Assembly: GCA_022793375.1 (NCBI GenBank)
Contig: JAAWCS010000035.1
Location: forward strand, 1 to 62,459
DNA from: Lachnospiraceae bacterium
Lineage (GTDB): Bacteria > Bacillota > Clostridia > Lachnospirales > Lachnospiraceae
Direction: 5' to 3'
DNA: 62,459 bases
Position 1 is the stretch's first letter; each line of letters begins with the position of its first letter. The position numbers were made by a program, and so were the translations under genes. The notes below the pieces were generated by a model. It was not told where the DNA came from, ran no database searches, and saw only the letters and a list, made by a program, of their open reading frames with translations. Shown piece after piece: positions 42,933 to 51,461 of the stretch.

Positions 42933-44051
42933 TTACATGGCCTTCAGGTGTTTATATACTTTTTGGAAATCCTTGTTAAACCATATTTTCAGCGCCAGCA
43001 AAAGCAGAGACGCCGCCCGGATCCGCCCCTTGAGGAAAAACTCTCCCTCGAGACAAGCTTCGCTGAATTCCGGCTGTAATGAAAGCTCTTTTTGATAAAA
43101 AACCGGCAGCAGACTCACAAGCCCGGTCACCTGCCCGGTCAAAGCCGGATCGCCGAAGCCAAAGCGGCCCCGGATCCGCACCTTCTGCGGCCTGAGATGG
43201 CGAAACAGTCTTTTCGTCTGCCGCCAGAGAAGCCGAAGCGTCGCTCTTACCTCTTCCGATCCCAAATACGCCCGCCATTGGTCGAATTTCTCCTTCTTCT
43301 GCCGCAGGGATTTAACGATCCCTGCAAGGCGTTCCTTGAACGCGCGCGCCATATTGGGGACCCCTTTCAGTTTTTCCCACAGAGTGCGCAGGATATTCCG
43401 GATTTTTCCAATTATTTTTTGCAAGGTTCCTGGCTCGGAATTTGCCGGGGGCAGCAGGGTTTCCGCTTGCGTTAGGTTTTCCGGCTGCGGCGGTTCTTTC
43501 GACTGCGGCAGTTCTTCCGATTGCGCCAGTTTTGCCGATTGCATCGGTTTTTCTGGTTGCGCCAGTTTTTCTGATCGCACCGACTCTTTTGATTGCATCG
43601 GTTTTGGCAGTTGTATCGGTTTTTCCGATTGCGCCAGCTTTTCTGGTTGCGGCAGTTCTTCCGATTGCACCAGTTTTTTTGGCTTGTCCGCTTTTTCGGC
43701 TGTCTCAATCGAAGTTGCTTTCAAAAGAACAGGGGATGAGGGGCCGTCGTCCGGCAGCACATCCTCCCTGCCGTCTGTTTTCTTTCTTACTTTCAGGCCC
43801 TTCCACGGGATCCCCAGCAGGCGGATCTGCAAGAAGCCTTGTTTTTCATATCCAAAACGGACTGAGATCAGCGACAGAAACCAGCTCACGCGCCCTTTTA
43901 CGGCAAATTCCCCGTTTTCCTGCCGCCGCCAGCCCTCCAGTCGATAACGAAGCGGCACAAACAGCACGGCCATCAGTATGGCAAACAGCAGTCCCAAAAG
44001 CACTGCCAGCAAAATCCCTATGATTTTTAAAATCAACCAGATGATATGCAT
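42933..44051 (-). CDS. DUF2953 membrane protein with a degenerate repeat linker
   Basis: 372 residues. One N-terminal membrane helix (LILKIIGILLAVLLGLLFAILMAVLFVPLRY) and the DUF2953 ends (FGFGDPALTGQVTGLVSLLPVFY). In Bacillus the related YtfI sits next to ytfJ, as here next to gerW, so a spore-membrane role is likely. Residues ~125-200 are an unusual low-complexity linker built from loose 8-10-residue units (LAQSEKPIQ, LAQPEKPMQ, LAQSEELPQ); the DNA is likewise repetitive at 43470-43690. Confidence 0.85.
   Translation of the reverse strand: MHIIWLILKIIGILLAVLLGLLFAILMAVLFVPLRYRLEGWRRQENGEFAVKGRVSWFLSLISVRFGYEKQGFLQIRLLGIPWKGLKVRKKTDGREDVLPDDGPSSPVLLKATSIETAEKADKPKKLVQSEELPQPEKLAQSEKPIQLPKPMQSKESVRSEKLAQPEKPMQSAKLAQSEELPQSKEPPQPENLTQAETLLPPANSEPGTLQKIIGKIRNILRTLWEKLKGVPNMARAFKERLAGIVKSLRQKKEKFDQWRAYLGSEEVRATLRLLWRQTKRLFRHLRPQKVRIRGRFGFGDPALTGQVTGLVSLLPVFYQKELSLQPEFSEACLEGEFFLKGRIRAASLLLLALKIWFNKDFQKVYKHLKAM
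43470..43690. repeat. Degenerate coding minisatellite in the DUF2953 gene
   Basis: Imperfect units of about 24-30 bp built on GATTGCGCCAG-TTTTTC-like blocks (plus strand), in frame with the gene and encoding Gln-Ser/Pro-Glu-Lys units. Confidence 0.75.
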
Positions 44052-44057
44052 AAAATC

Positions 44058-44390
44058 CTATTTCTCCATTACGCTGTCAAACAGCAGTTCCCGACGGAGG
44101 CATCCATGGCAAAGATAGCAGTCGCGCAGTATGCGCCCGCACAGTTCAAAGGCTTCCTGTCGGTCGGCCGCAAGCCCTAATACCACCAGAGAATCGATCC
44201 GGTAGGACGCCTGTTTGAGATAATAAGCCGGCAATATCTCCAGGAGGTTTTTGCCGTTCGCCGGCGAGGCCAGGACATAAAAGCCAAGTTCTTTGTTCGC
44301 CGCCCCGGAAATCGCTCCCAGCAGACGGCGATAGTCTTTCAGGCGTTTTCTGGCTTTCTCTCCCGTGTAAATCGGTTCACACCATTGCAT
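44058..44390 (-). CDS. Conserved-looking cytoplasmic protein, unknown
   Basis: 110 residues: EKARKRLKDYRRLLGAISG, LGFYVLASPANGKNLLEILPAYYLKQ, SLVVLGLAADRQEAFELCGRIL and a C-terminal CYLCHGCLRRELL with three closely spaced cysteines that could bind a metal. No signal peptide or membrane helix. It lies between the pncC-like gene and the DUF2953 gene with 6-18 bp gaps, so it is co-transcribed. Function not recognised. Confidence 0.75.
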   Translation of the reverse strand: MQWCEPIYTGEKARKRLKDYRRLLGAISGAANKELGFYVLASPANGKNLLEILPAYYLKQASYRIDSLVVLGLAADRQEAFELCGRILRDCYLCHGCLRRELLFDSVMEK

Positions 44391-44408
44391 GTCGTTTCTT
44401 CCTCTTTT

Positions 44409-44930
44409 TCAGCGCAGGCGCAGAAAATAATATCCCAGCTGCAGCGCAGCCGCGGCCGCCTGTCTGCGGATTTCCTCCCGACCGCCCTCCAGGCGGTATT
44501 CCTGCACCAATACACGCTCCCGATAATAACAGCTCACATAGACAAGTCCCACCGGCCGAAGCGGCGTGCCGCCGCCGGGTCCGGCCAGGCCCGTGACCGC
44601 CAGCGCAAGGTCGGACAGCCCGGCGCGGGCACAGCCGGCCGCCATCTCGGCCGCCGTCTCGGCGCTTACCGCCGTATGCGCCAAAAGCGTTGCTTCCGAC
44701 ACCCCTAAAATCCGCTGTTTGGCCTTGTCGCAGTAGGTTATAAATCCATTTTGAAAAACCTCGGACGCCCCGGGAACTGCGACAATCGCCGAGGCCGCCA
44801 GGCCGCCGGTACAGGATTCCGCTGTCGCAACCGTCTGCCCGATGGCGGTCAGCGCCCGCACCAGGGACTGCGCGCTCTCCTGTGCCGGAATAAGTTTCTC
44901 AAAACGCTCCGTCAAGCTCCACTCCATCAA
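44409..44930 (-). CDS. pncC: Nicotinamide-nucleotide amidohydrolase, CinA C-terminal type
   Basis: 173 residues, the stand-alone CinA C-terminal domain. Signatures: TVATAESCTGGLAASAIVAVPGAS with the catalytic Ser, FITYCDKAKQRILGV and LAVTGLAGPGGGT. It recycles NMN, a by-product of DNA ligase, back to nicotinate mononucleotide. Its ATG overlaps the pgsA stop by 4 bp (44927-44930), the conserved pgsA-cinA pairing. It has no N-terminal ADP-ribose pyrophosphatase domain. Confidence 0.93.
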   Translation of the reverse strand: MMEWSLTERFEKLIPAQESAQSLVRALTAIGQTVATAESCTGGLAASAIVAVPGASEVFQNGFITYCDKAKQRILGVSEATLLAHTAVSAETAAEMAAGCARAGLSDLALAVTGLAGPGGGTPLRPVGLVYVSCYYRERVLVQEYRLEGGREEIRRQAAAAALQLGYYFLRLR

Positions 44931-45466
44931 AAGCCTCCCTGGCTCAGCACCTGGAAGTTCTTCTTCATATAGTCGATCAGGGATACCACTGTCAGCACCA
45001 GCGCAATCCAGTAAAATATCTGCGTCACCAGCGTAAGCGCCGGCAGATTGAGGATCATCAGGACAATCAGGATCATCTGCGAAGTCGTCTTAAATTTGCC
45101 CCAATAGCTGGCCGCGATCACAATCCCGTTATCCGATGCAATCAAGCGAAAGCCGCTGATGATAAACTCCCGGGCTATAATAATAATCACATACCAGGCC
45201 GGCAGCTGTCCGGTCTGAATCAGGCAGATGAGCGCTGAGCAGACTAAAAGCTTATCCGCCAGCGGATCCATAAACTTGCCGAAATTGGTCACCAGGTTGT
45301 ACTTGCGGGCAATTTTCCCGTCGGCCAGATCGGTTAGGCTGGCTGCGATAAAAATTGCCAGCGCAGCGTAGCGCGACGCTTCCCCCGCCAGATCGGTCAG
45401 CATAAATACGACAAAAAAAGGGATCAAACACACGCGCAGCATGGTCAGTTTATTGGGCAAATTCAT
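44927..45466 (-). CDS. pgsA: Phosphatidylglycerophosphate synthase
   Basis: 179 residues with about four membrane helices. The CDP-alcohol phosphotransferase motif appears as LTDLADGKIARKYNLVTNFG followed by KFMDPLADK, with all three Asp. It joins CDP-diacylglycerol and glycerol-3-phosphate to make PGP, the phosphatidylglycerol precursor. GGAG lies 9 bp before the ATG. It overlaps rimO by 17 bp and pncC by 4 bp. Confidence 0.96.
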   Translation of the reverse strand: MNLPNKLTMLRVCLIPFFVVFMLTDLAGEASRYAALAIFIAASLTDLADGKIARKYNLVTNFGKFMDPLADKLLVCSALICLIQTGQLPAWYVIIIIAREFIISGFRLIASDNGIVIAASYWGKFKTTSQMILIVLMILNLPALTLVTQIFYWIALVLTVVSLIDYMKKNFQVLSQGGF

Positions 45467-46787
45467 CTTCTATCTCTCCTATCAGGTCATATTCCAGGGC
45501 GCCGGTTACCCGCACCCGCACAAAATCGCCGCTCATCAGTTCTTCCGTTGTCTGGACAAAGATCAATCCGTCTACCTCCGGCGCGTCCATGTACGTGCGC
45601 CCGGCATAGGCATTTTCCCCGGTTACCCGGCCTTCGATCATCACATCCAGCACCCGGCCTTCCATGGCCGCACACTTGTCAAACGCGATCTCCTGCTGCA
45701 GCTGCATAATCTCGTCCCGCCGCGCCTGTTTTATTTCTTCCTCCACCTGATCCGGCATCGCCGCCGCCGGCGTATCCTCCTCCTGGCTGTAGGCGAATAC
45801 TCCCAGACGGTCAAACTCGCATTCATCCACAAAGCGCATCAATTCCTCGTGGTCTTTTTCCGTCTCGCCCGGAAAGCCGGAAATCAGGGTCGTGCGCAGA
45901 CAGATATCCGGTATCTCCCTGCGGATCTGCGCAATCTTCTCTTTGAGCTGTGCCTGGCAGGTACGGCGTCCCATCCGTCTGAGGATTTCGTCGCTGGCAT
46001 GCTGAATCGGCATATCGATATACCGGCAGATCTTCGGCTCTTCTTTTATCACCGCCACCAACTCCGGCGTAATCTCCTCCGGATAACAATACTGCAGGCG
46101 GATCCAGTAAATCTCCGGGATCGCGCAGAGCCTGCGCAGAAGTTCCGGCAGGGCTTTGCGTCCGTACAGGTCCGTGCCGTAAAGCGTCGTTTCCTGCGCG
46201 ACCAGGATCAGTTCCCGCACCCCCTGCTTGGCAAGCCTTTGCGCCTCCTTTTCCAGAAGTTCCATCGGCACGCTGCGATAGCGCCCCCGCACGCCCGGGA
46301 TCACGCAATACGTACAGTGTTTATCACAGCCTTCGGCGATTTTCAAAAACGCATAATGCCCGCCGGTCGTCAACATCCGCTCCGGGATCGGCGGAATCCG
46401 GCGGTCGATGTCCTCAAACCGTTCGTATTCCTGTCCTGCAAGCGTCTGCGCCACCATTGCCGCCACCTGATCGTAGCTGGCCGTGCCCAATACGCCGTCT
46501 AATTCCGGGATTTCCCGGCGGATCTCTTCCCGGTACCTCTGCGCCAGGCAGCCGGCGGCTAGCAGTACCCGGCAGCGTCCCTCCTGCTTCATCCGGGCCA
46601 TCGAAAGGATGGTCTGGATGCTCTCTTCTTTTGCGTCCCCGATAAAACAGCAGGTATTGACCAGGATCACATCGGCCTCCTTCTCATCGTCCGTAAGCTG
46701 ATATCCGGCCTGGCATAAAAGGCCCAGCATCGATTCCGAATCGACGAGATTCTTGTCGCATCCCAGAGATATAAACAAAATTTTCAT
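45450..46787 (-). CDS. rimO: Ribosomal protein S12 methylthiotransferase RimO
   Basis: 445 residues. Auxiliary cluster cysteines in SLGCDKN, NTCCFIGDA and AAGCLAQ; radical-SAM motif CDKHCTYCVIP; a C-terminal TRAM domain. The CDKNLVDSE opening separates RimO from MiaB. It adds a methylthio group to an aspartate of S12. ATG 46787 is chosen because GGAG lies 7 bp upstream, while the ATG two codons earlier is too close. Confidence 0.96.
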   Translation of the reverse strand: MKILFISLGCDKNLVDSESMLGLLCQAGYQLTDDEKEADVILVNTCCFIGDAKEESIQTILSMARMKQEGRCRVLLAAGCLAQRYREEIRREIPELDGVLGTASYDQVAAMVAQTLAGQEYERFEDIDRRIPPIPERMLTTGGHYAFLKIAEGCDKHCTYCVIPGVRGRYRSVPMELLEKEAQRLAKQGVRELILVAQETTLYGTDLYGRKALPELLRRLCAIPEIYWIRLQYCYPEEITPELVAVIKEEPKICRYIDMPIQHASDEILRRMGRRTCQAQLKEKIAQIRREIPDICLRTTLISGFPGETEKDHEELMRFVDECEFDRLGVFAYSQEEDTPAAAMPDQVEEEIKQARRDEIMQLQQEIAFDKCAAMEGRVLDVMIEGRVTGENAYAGRTYMDAPEVDGLIFVQTTEELMSGDFVRVRVTGALEYDLIGEIEDEFAQ

Positions 46788-46895
46788 CCGCATTCTCCCT
46801 TATGCCGGAAACTGTCCAAAAACCTGGCACAAATTCCCCGGCACGGTTTCTTAAAAGAAAAGGACGCGCCGGCCGGCTGTCCCTTCTCGCTTATC

Positions 46896-47351
46896 TTACG
46901 CATGTTCCTCTGAAATCTCCTCTGTCACAGGCTCCTCCAAAACTGCCTGTTCCAAAAACTCTCCTGTCTCCTCCGCCCCGCTTTCCCCGGCAGAAGCTTC
47001 CTGCAAATCCTCCTCGCCGGCTGCTTTCCCCAGTTTAGAGCCGTCTGTTTCCGGACCGTCTAACTCCAAATCTTCCTCTCCGGGAACGGCTGTTTCCCAT
47101 TCGTTTTCTTCGTCCGTGCTTTCCTCCGACAGGATTTTCACCTGTCCGTTGTACAGTTCATCCACGGCAATCGACAGCGGCTTTTTCTTCTCATCGGCCA
47201 TTACCAGCGGTTCTTCGCCGGCTACCAGCTGCCGGGCGCGTTTGGCGGTCGCGATCACGATGGAGTAGCGGCTGTTTACGACCGGTTCCTCGCCCTCCGC
47301 CACCTCGCTGTTGACCGCGTTAATCAATTCACTATATGATGGATGTAACAT
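46896..47351 (-). CDS. rpoZ: RNA polymerase omega subunit with acidic tail
   Basis: 151 residues, twice normal omega length. Residues 1-80 are omega: LHPSYSELINAVN, NSRYSIVIATAKRARQLVAG and KPLSIAVDELYNGQVKI. Residues ~80-151 are an added, strongly acidic and disordered-looking tail (ESTDEENEWET, EEDLELDGPE, SEEHA). Omega helps assemble RNA polymerase and in many bacteria takes part in ppGpp binding. It lies 63 bp after gmk, as in Firmicutes. Its leader carries copy C of the interspersed repeat. Confidence 0.93.
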   Translation of the reverse strand: MLHPSYSELINAVNSEVAEGEEPVVNSRYSIVIATAKRARQLVAGEEPLVMADEKKKPLSIAVDELYNGQVKILSEESTDEENEWETAVPGEEDLELDGPETDGSKLGKAAGEEDLQEASAGESGAEETGEFLEQAVLEEPVTEEISEEHA

Positions 47352-47400
47352 ATTGTTTGCTCCTTTCCTTGTTCTGGCCTGCTTCTCAGGACAAATGAGA
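47352..47400 (-). repeat. Copy C of the interspersed leader repeat
   Basis: The minus strand reads TGTCCTGAGAAGCAGGCCAG then AACAAGGAAAGGAG directly before rpoZ. From TCCTGA to GGAG it aligns without gaps over 32 bp with copies in front of the acetate-kinase-like gene, and it supplies the rpoZ Shine-Dalgarno. Confidence 0.6.
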
Positions 47401-47414
47401 TCTCCCCGCTGCGT

Positions 47415-48044
47415 TCAGGACATCATATCCTTCAGCTCTTTTCGCATTTGTTCGATCGCCCCTTCCATGCAGGACGGCCGGAAATGCTGATCCTGGATCA
47501 CCCGGTGCAGGTGCTCTGCGCACTCTTTTAAGTCGTCGTTGACCAGCAAATAATCGTACTGCTCCATCCCGGCTGCTTCCTCGCAGGCCCGGGATAAGCG
47601 GGCGGCGATCACGTCCTCTGTCTCCGTACCGCGTCCGGCCAGCCGCCGCTTGAGTTCGGCCGCGCTTGGCGGCGTCACGAAAATCAAAATCGTATCCGGG
47701 AAACGCTTTTTAATCTGCAGTGCACCCTGAATCTCAATCTCCAGCAGCACATCCCGCCCCTCTGTCAGCCGCTCTTCCACATACGAACGGGGCGTCCCAT
47801 AGTAGCGGCCGCAATAACAGGCATATTCCACCAATTTCTCCTGTTCGATCATCTGCCGGAATTCTTCCTCGGAGACAAAATAATACTCCCGGCCATTGAC
47901 TTCTCCGGCCCGGGGCTGTCGCGTCGTGCAGGAAACGGATAAAGCATAATTGGGATAGCGCTCTAACAGCGCCTTCATCAACGTCCCCTTGCCGGCTCCC
48001 GAAAAGCCGGAGATTACAACCAATACACCTTTATGACTCTTCAT
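47415..48044 (-). CDS. gmk: Guanylate kinase
   Basis: 209 residues. P-loop SGFSGAGKGTLMKALLE, GMP-binding SVSCTTRQPRAGEVNGREYYF and lid region LLEIEIQGALQIKKRFPD. It phosphorylates GMP to GDP. ATG 48044 gives the family N-terminus; upstream in-frame sequence overlaps remA and is a shadow. The gene overlaps the remA end by 14 bp and precedes rpoZ. Confidence 0.97.
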   Translation of the reverse strand: MKSHKGVLVVISGFSGAGKGTLMKALLERYPNYALSVSCTTRQPRAGEVNGREYYFVSEEEFRQMIEQEKLVEYACYCGRYYGTPRSYVEERLTEGRDVLLEIEIQGALQIKKRFPDTILIFVTPPSAAELKRRLAGRGTETEDVIAARLSRACEEAAGMEQYDYLLVNDDLKECAEHLHRVIQDQHFRPSCMEGAIEQMRKELKDMMS

Positions 48045-48312
48045 CTTCCTCTTCCCTGTTCTGTGGTTCTTTGACCGGCTGCCCGAAACGGGCGGCCAAT
48101 GTCTCCGGTAAAAGCGCCGACAAAATGATACTGCTGTTTTCCGTAAAAAGTACCCCTTTCGTCCGGCGGCCCTGCGTCGCGTCAATCACCGATCCCTGTT
48201 CTCTCGCGTTTTGTACCAGGCGCTTGACCGGCGCCGAGTCCGGACTCACAATCGCCACAATGCGATCCATATTGACAACATTGCCAAAGCCGATATTGAC
48301 AAACCTACTCAA
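48031..48312 (-). CDS. remA: RemA-family (DUF370) regulator
   Basis: 93 residues. The family pattern is complete: FVNIGFGNVVNMDRIVAIVSPDSAPVKRLVQNA and GSVIDATQGRRTKGVLFTENSSIILSAL. In Bacillus RemA is a DNA-binding protein required for matrix operons; its regulon here is unknown. The tail PVKEPQNREEEDEES is extra and acidic. It overlaps yicC by 8 bp and gmk by 14 bp, the conserved yicC-remA-gmk-rpoZ order. Confidence 0.95.
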   Translation of the reverse strand: MSRFVNIGFGNVVNMDRIVAIVSPDSAPVKRLVQNAREQGSVIDATQGRRTKGVLFTENSSIILSALLPETLAARFGQPVKEPQNREEEDEES

Positions 48313-49183
48313 TATTCTGTACCTGCTCTCTTACCTTCTCGATCTCTGTCTTTAAGGCAATCGCCGCGTCCGACAGCCGCAGGTCGCCGGATTTGGACAA
48401 AGTCGTATTCGCTTCCCGATTCATCTCCTGGGCAATAAAATCAAGCTTGCGGCCAACCGCGCCGCCTTTTTGCAGCTCGTCCCTCATCGTGTGGATGTGG
48501 CTGCGCAGGCGCACCATCTCTTCGTCTACGCAAATCCGATCCGAATACACCGCGACCTCCTGCAGAATCCGGTTCTCATCATAGGTAGTATCGCTCAAAA
48601 GTTCGCGTACTTTTTCTTCGAGCCGTGTCCGGTACTCGGCCAGCACCTGCGGAAAGCGCTCTTCGATCTCGTCCACCCGGCCGGACATCTCGTCAAGCTT
48701 GGCGAGCAGGTCCGTCTTTAGCTGTTCTCCTTCTGTCTCGCGGGAGGCCACAAAACGGTCGCGGGCCGCGGATACGGCTTCGGAGACAATCTTCCACAAC
48801 TCTTCTTCGTCCGCTTCCGCCGAGGCCATCGAAAGAACCTCCGGGCAGCGCCCGAGCGCCGACACCGTCATATCGTTTACGATGCCAAACTGCTCCTCCA
48901 TCCGACGGAACGCTTCCATATACTCTGCCGCCAGCGCCGCGTTGTACTTCAGTGAAGCGCTCTGAGCCGAATAATCCTCATACGTAATGTAAACATCCAC
49001 CTTGCCTCTCTGGATCTCGTTTTTTAAAAGGCCGCGCAGCGCCGATTCAAACGCGTTTAATTTCCTCGGCATTTTGATCCCCAAGTCCAGATAACGGTGG
49101 TTCACCGCTTTCATCTCAACGCAGATTTTATAGTTCTCCGTCGTCTCTTCATAACGGCCGAAGCCAGTCATACTTTTTAACAT
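48305..49183 (-). CDS. yicC: YicC-family endoribonuclease
   Basis: 292 residues, full length. It begins LKSMTGFGRYEE and has VEMKAVNHRYLDLGIKMPR and the C-terminal GRKLDFIAQEMNREANTTLSKS. YicC family members cleave RNA and affect small RNA turnover. It opens the yicC-remA-gmk-rpoZ group; upstream of it is a 200-bp gap after the acetate-kinase-like gene. Confidence 0.94.
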   Translation of the reverse strand: MLKSMTGFGRYEETTENYKICVEMKAVNHRYLDLGIKMPRKLNAFESALRGLLKNEIQRGKVDVYITYEDYSAQSASLKYNAALAAEYMEAFRRMEEQFGIVNDMTVSALGRCPEVLSMASAEADEEELWKIVSEAVSAARDRFVASRETEGEQLKTDLLAKLDEMSGRVDEIEERFPQVLAEYRTRLEEKVRELLSDTTYDENRILQEVAVYSDRICVDEEMVRLRSHIHTMRDELQKGGAVGRKLDFIAQEMNREANTTLSKSGDLRLSDAAIALKTEIEKVREQVQNIE

Positions 49184-49383
49184 AGTTTACTCCCTGGTGT
49201 GTACTGAAAGCGGTATACGGCCCTGAGGGCAGGCGACAGGGCAGATGTCTCTCACAATCTTTAATATTATACGGCATACGGGCAGGCAAGTCAATCCTTT
49301 TGGCGGGATTTGCGGCGGTTTGAACTGCATTTGAATGGCGGCGGCCGCGGCCGCGCAAAGGCCGTTGGGGGGCGCCTGCGCGG

Positions 49384-50571
49384 TTATTTTACCAGCTGAA
49401 ATACGTTGCGTGCGATTCCCAGTTCTTCGTTTGCCGGGATTACGTGGACTTTTACCCGGGAATCGTCGGCCGATATTATTTTATCTTTTTGCGCGGATTC
49501 GTTGCGTTCGGGAGAAAGCTTCACCCCTAGGAAAGCCAGCCGTTCACAGACCCTGCGGCGCACGCTGACGGAATTTTCGCCGATTCCGCCGGTAAATACC
49601 AGCTGCTTTAACCCGCCCAGTTGTGCGGTGTAGGCACCTATATGGCTTACCAGGCTGTTTATGAACATTTCTACGGCCAGGGCGGCTCGTTCATGGCCGC
49701 CGGCGGCGGCTTCTTCGACCAGGCGCAGGTCGTTGCTGACACCGGAGATTCCTAAGAGACCGCTGTTTTTTTCCAGGCCGTGCGTAATTTCGTCAATGCT
49801 CATTCCTTCTTTTAGAAGGAACGGGATGATATAGGCGTCCATATCTCCGACGCGACTGTTGTGGAATACGCCGGCCTGCAGGGAGAAGCCGAAGCTGTTG
49901 TTGAGACTCTTTCCATTGTCGATTGCGCACAGGGAGCAGGAACCGCCCAGGTGACAGGACACGACCTTGTCCGCTTCGCCTTCCCGGCTAAGCAGCATCG
50001 CCGCTATATGTCCATGCGATGCGCCATGGTAGCCAAGGCGGCGGATTCCGTATTTTTCATACCATTCATAGGGGATCGCGTAAAGGCTTTCCGACAGCGG
50101 GATCGTCTGATGAAAGGCAGTCTCAAAGGAACCGATGCGTTCCACATCCGGCAGCAGTTTTTCAAACACGCGGATGGCTTCTAAGTACGGTCCGTTGTGG
50201 GCCGGGGCGACTGCCATGTAATCCTCCATGCCCTGCAAAACTTCTTCTGTCAGGCGGTGTACGCCGTAATGCCCTTTTGAGAGCACGGTCTTAAAGCCGA
50301 TGGCTTCGATCTGCGCGATTTCGGTCAGACAGCCTGTCTCTTCGCTTAGCAGAGAATCTAAAAACAGCTGGATTCCCTCCGTATAAGTCGGAACGGCAAC
50401 CTGCGTCCGCTCGACCTTCGTGTGGTCGCTCCATCTTGTGTAGGTGTAGATTCCGTTGTCCGCGCTTCCGACACGCTCTACGTATGCCTGTGCCATCACG
50501 GTCTCCTGCGGCATTTCATATAATTTGAACTTTAACGATGTGCTCCCCACATTGCAAACTAAAATATTCAA
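49384..50571 (-). CDS. Divergent acetate-kinase-like protein, TTG start
   Basis: 395 residues starting at TTG 50571, with AAAGGAG 8 bp upstream; an ATG-started reading would have to pass through the 51-bp repeats. The ASKHA kinase fold is clear: NVGSTSLKFKL, GYHGASHGH, CHLGGS, SRVGDMD, TGGIGEN, NEELGIAR. But residues essential in acetate kinase differ: the Arg of GHRVVHGG is Lys94, the Asp of FDTAFH is Glu150 and the Asn of HLGNGS is Gly210, while His182, Arg240 and the NEEL Glu are kept. It may phosphorylate another acid. Confidence 0.85.
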   Translation of the reverse strand: MNILVCNVGSTSLKFKLYEMPQETVMAQAYVERVGSADNGIYTYTRWSDHTKVERTQVAVPTYTEGIQLFLDSLLSEETGCLTEIAQIEAIGFKTVLSKGHYGVHRLTEEVLQGMEDYMAVAPAHNGPYLEAIRVFEKLLPDVERIGSFETAFHQTIPLSESLYAIPYEWYEKYGIRRLGYHGASHGHIAAMLLSREGEADKVVSCHLGGSCSLCAIDNGKSLNNSFGFSLQAGVFHNSRVGDMDAYIIPFLLKEGMSIDEITHGLEKNSGLLGISGVSNDLRLVEEAAAGGHERAALAVEMFINSLVSHIGAYTAQLGGLKQLVFTGGIGENSVSVRRRVCERLAFLGVKLSPERNESAQKDKIISADDSRVKVHVIPANEELGIARNVFQLVK

Positions 50572-50730
50572 CCTGGAAACTCCTTTCCTCTGTTTGTCCG
50601 TGTTTTCAGGACATAGTGGGATACCCTTGCGGTATTTCCTCTGTTTGTCCGTGTTTTCAGGACATAGTGGGATACCCTTGCGGTATTTCCTTGAACTGTC
50701 CGTGTTCTCAGGACATAGTGGGATACCCTG
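50572..50730 (-). repeat. Three tandem 51-bp repeats, copy B of the leader element
   Basis: TGTCCG recurs at 50595, 50646 and 50697, an exact 51-bp period; the first two units are almost identical, the third shorter. Each holds TGTCC-N9-GGACA, a small hairpin, and GGAAA. The block fills the gap between pcp and the acetate-kinase-like gene; the unit next to that gene ends in its Shine-Dalgarno. The units stay open in the kinase frame (17-residue period). Confidence 0.88.
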
Positions 50731-50732
50731 TT

Positions 50733-51461
50733 TTATATTGGGCAGATATTTTCCATCTGCCGCAAGGTTTCTTCTAAAAAGAACTGTACTGTTTTTGTTA
50801 TCTCCGCAAGTGTCCGCGCCGGTTTTTCTTCGGGTACGCCCTTCTGGCCGCGCACATATGGCACATGGATAAAATCTCCCCACAGCGGCGGCGTAGTCTC
50901 GTTTGCGGGCGTGGCGGCTATGCGGTTCATCAGTGTATAAAATACGCAGTTGCATACGTAAGTTCCGGCCGAATCGGAGACAGCGGCAGGACAGCCGGCT
51001 TCCTGTGCGGCCTGCACAACGGCTTTGACCGGCACATTTGTAAAATAGGCCGGTAGCCCTCCTGGCACAACCGGCTCCTCGTCGGGCTGCCAGCCTGCGT
51101 TATCCGGAATGCGGGCGTCCATCAAATTGACGGCGATCCGTTCCGGCGTTATCTCGCTGCGGCTGCCGGCCTGGCCTAAGCACAGTACCAGATGCGGCCG
51201 CGCCGCGTCCATGGCCTGCAAAAGCGCCTGCGCCCCGGCTTTAAATTCCGTCGGCAGGATCTGTTTTACAATTCGATAGCCGGCCGCTGTCTCTGCCGAT
51301 AAATGCGTTCTGTCCGATAAATCGTTCTTCGCTTTCAAAGGCCGGGCGGCCGGGGATTCTAAAAAACATCCCTGGTCCGGGAGCGCCCCGCACACCAGGG
51401 CCGCCGCGTTTTCTATGTCCTTTCCAAACGGCTCAAAGGCCGTTACCAGCACCGTTCTCAT
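50733..51461 (-). CDS. pcp: Pyroglutamyl-peptidase I
   Basis: 242 residues, C15 family. It begins [12 protein letters not shown]; catalytic Glu is in [17 protein letters not shown], Cys in [10 protein letters not shown] and His in DFIHVPY, so the triad is complete. It removes N-terminal pyroglutamate from peptides. About 20 residues longer than typical, with an insertion near [20 protein letters not shown]. Its ATG overlaps the proA stop by 4 bp: a peptidase releasing a glutamate-derived product is coupled to proline synthesis from glutamate. Confidence 0.94.
   Translation of the reverse strand: MRTVLVTAFEPFGKDIENAAALVCGALPDQGCFLESPAARPLKAKNDLSDRTHLSAETAAGYRIVKQILPTEFKAGAQALLQAMDAARPHLVLCLGQAGSRSEITPERIAVNLMDARIPDNAGWQPDEEPVVPGGLPAYFTNVPVKAVVQAAQEAGCPAAVSDSAGTYVCNCVFYTLMNRIAATPANETTPPLWGDFIHVPYVRGQKGVPEEKPARTLAEITKTVQFFLEETLRQMENICPI

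Noticed and set aside
50595..50730. Possible CRISPR array
   Set aside because: The 51-bp units are contiguous with no unique spacers and only three copies; no cas genes are nearby. The same holds for the 48-bp units at 53638-53743.
50572..50955. Longer 523-codon reading of the acetate-kinase-like gene through the 51-bp repeats
   Set aside because: The added part is three repeat units plus sequence overlapping pcp on the same strand, and the TTG at 50571 has a well-placed Shine-Dalgarno and the family N-terminus.
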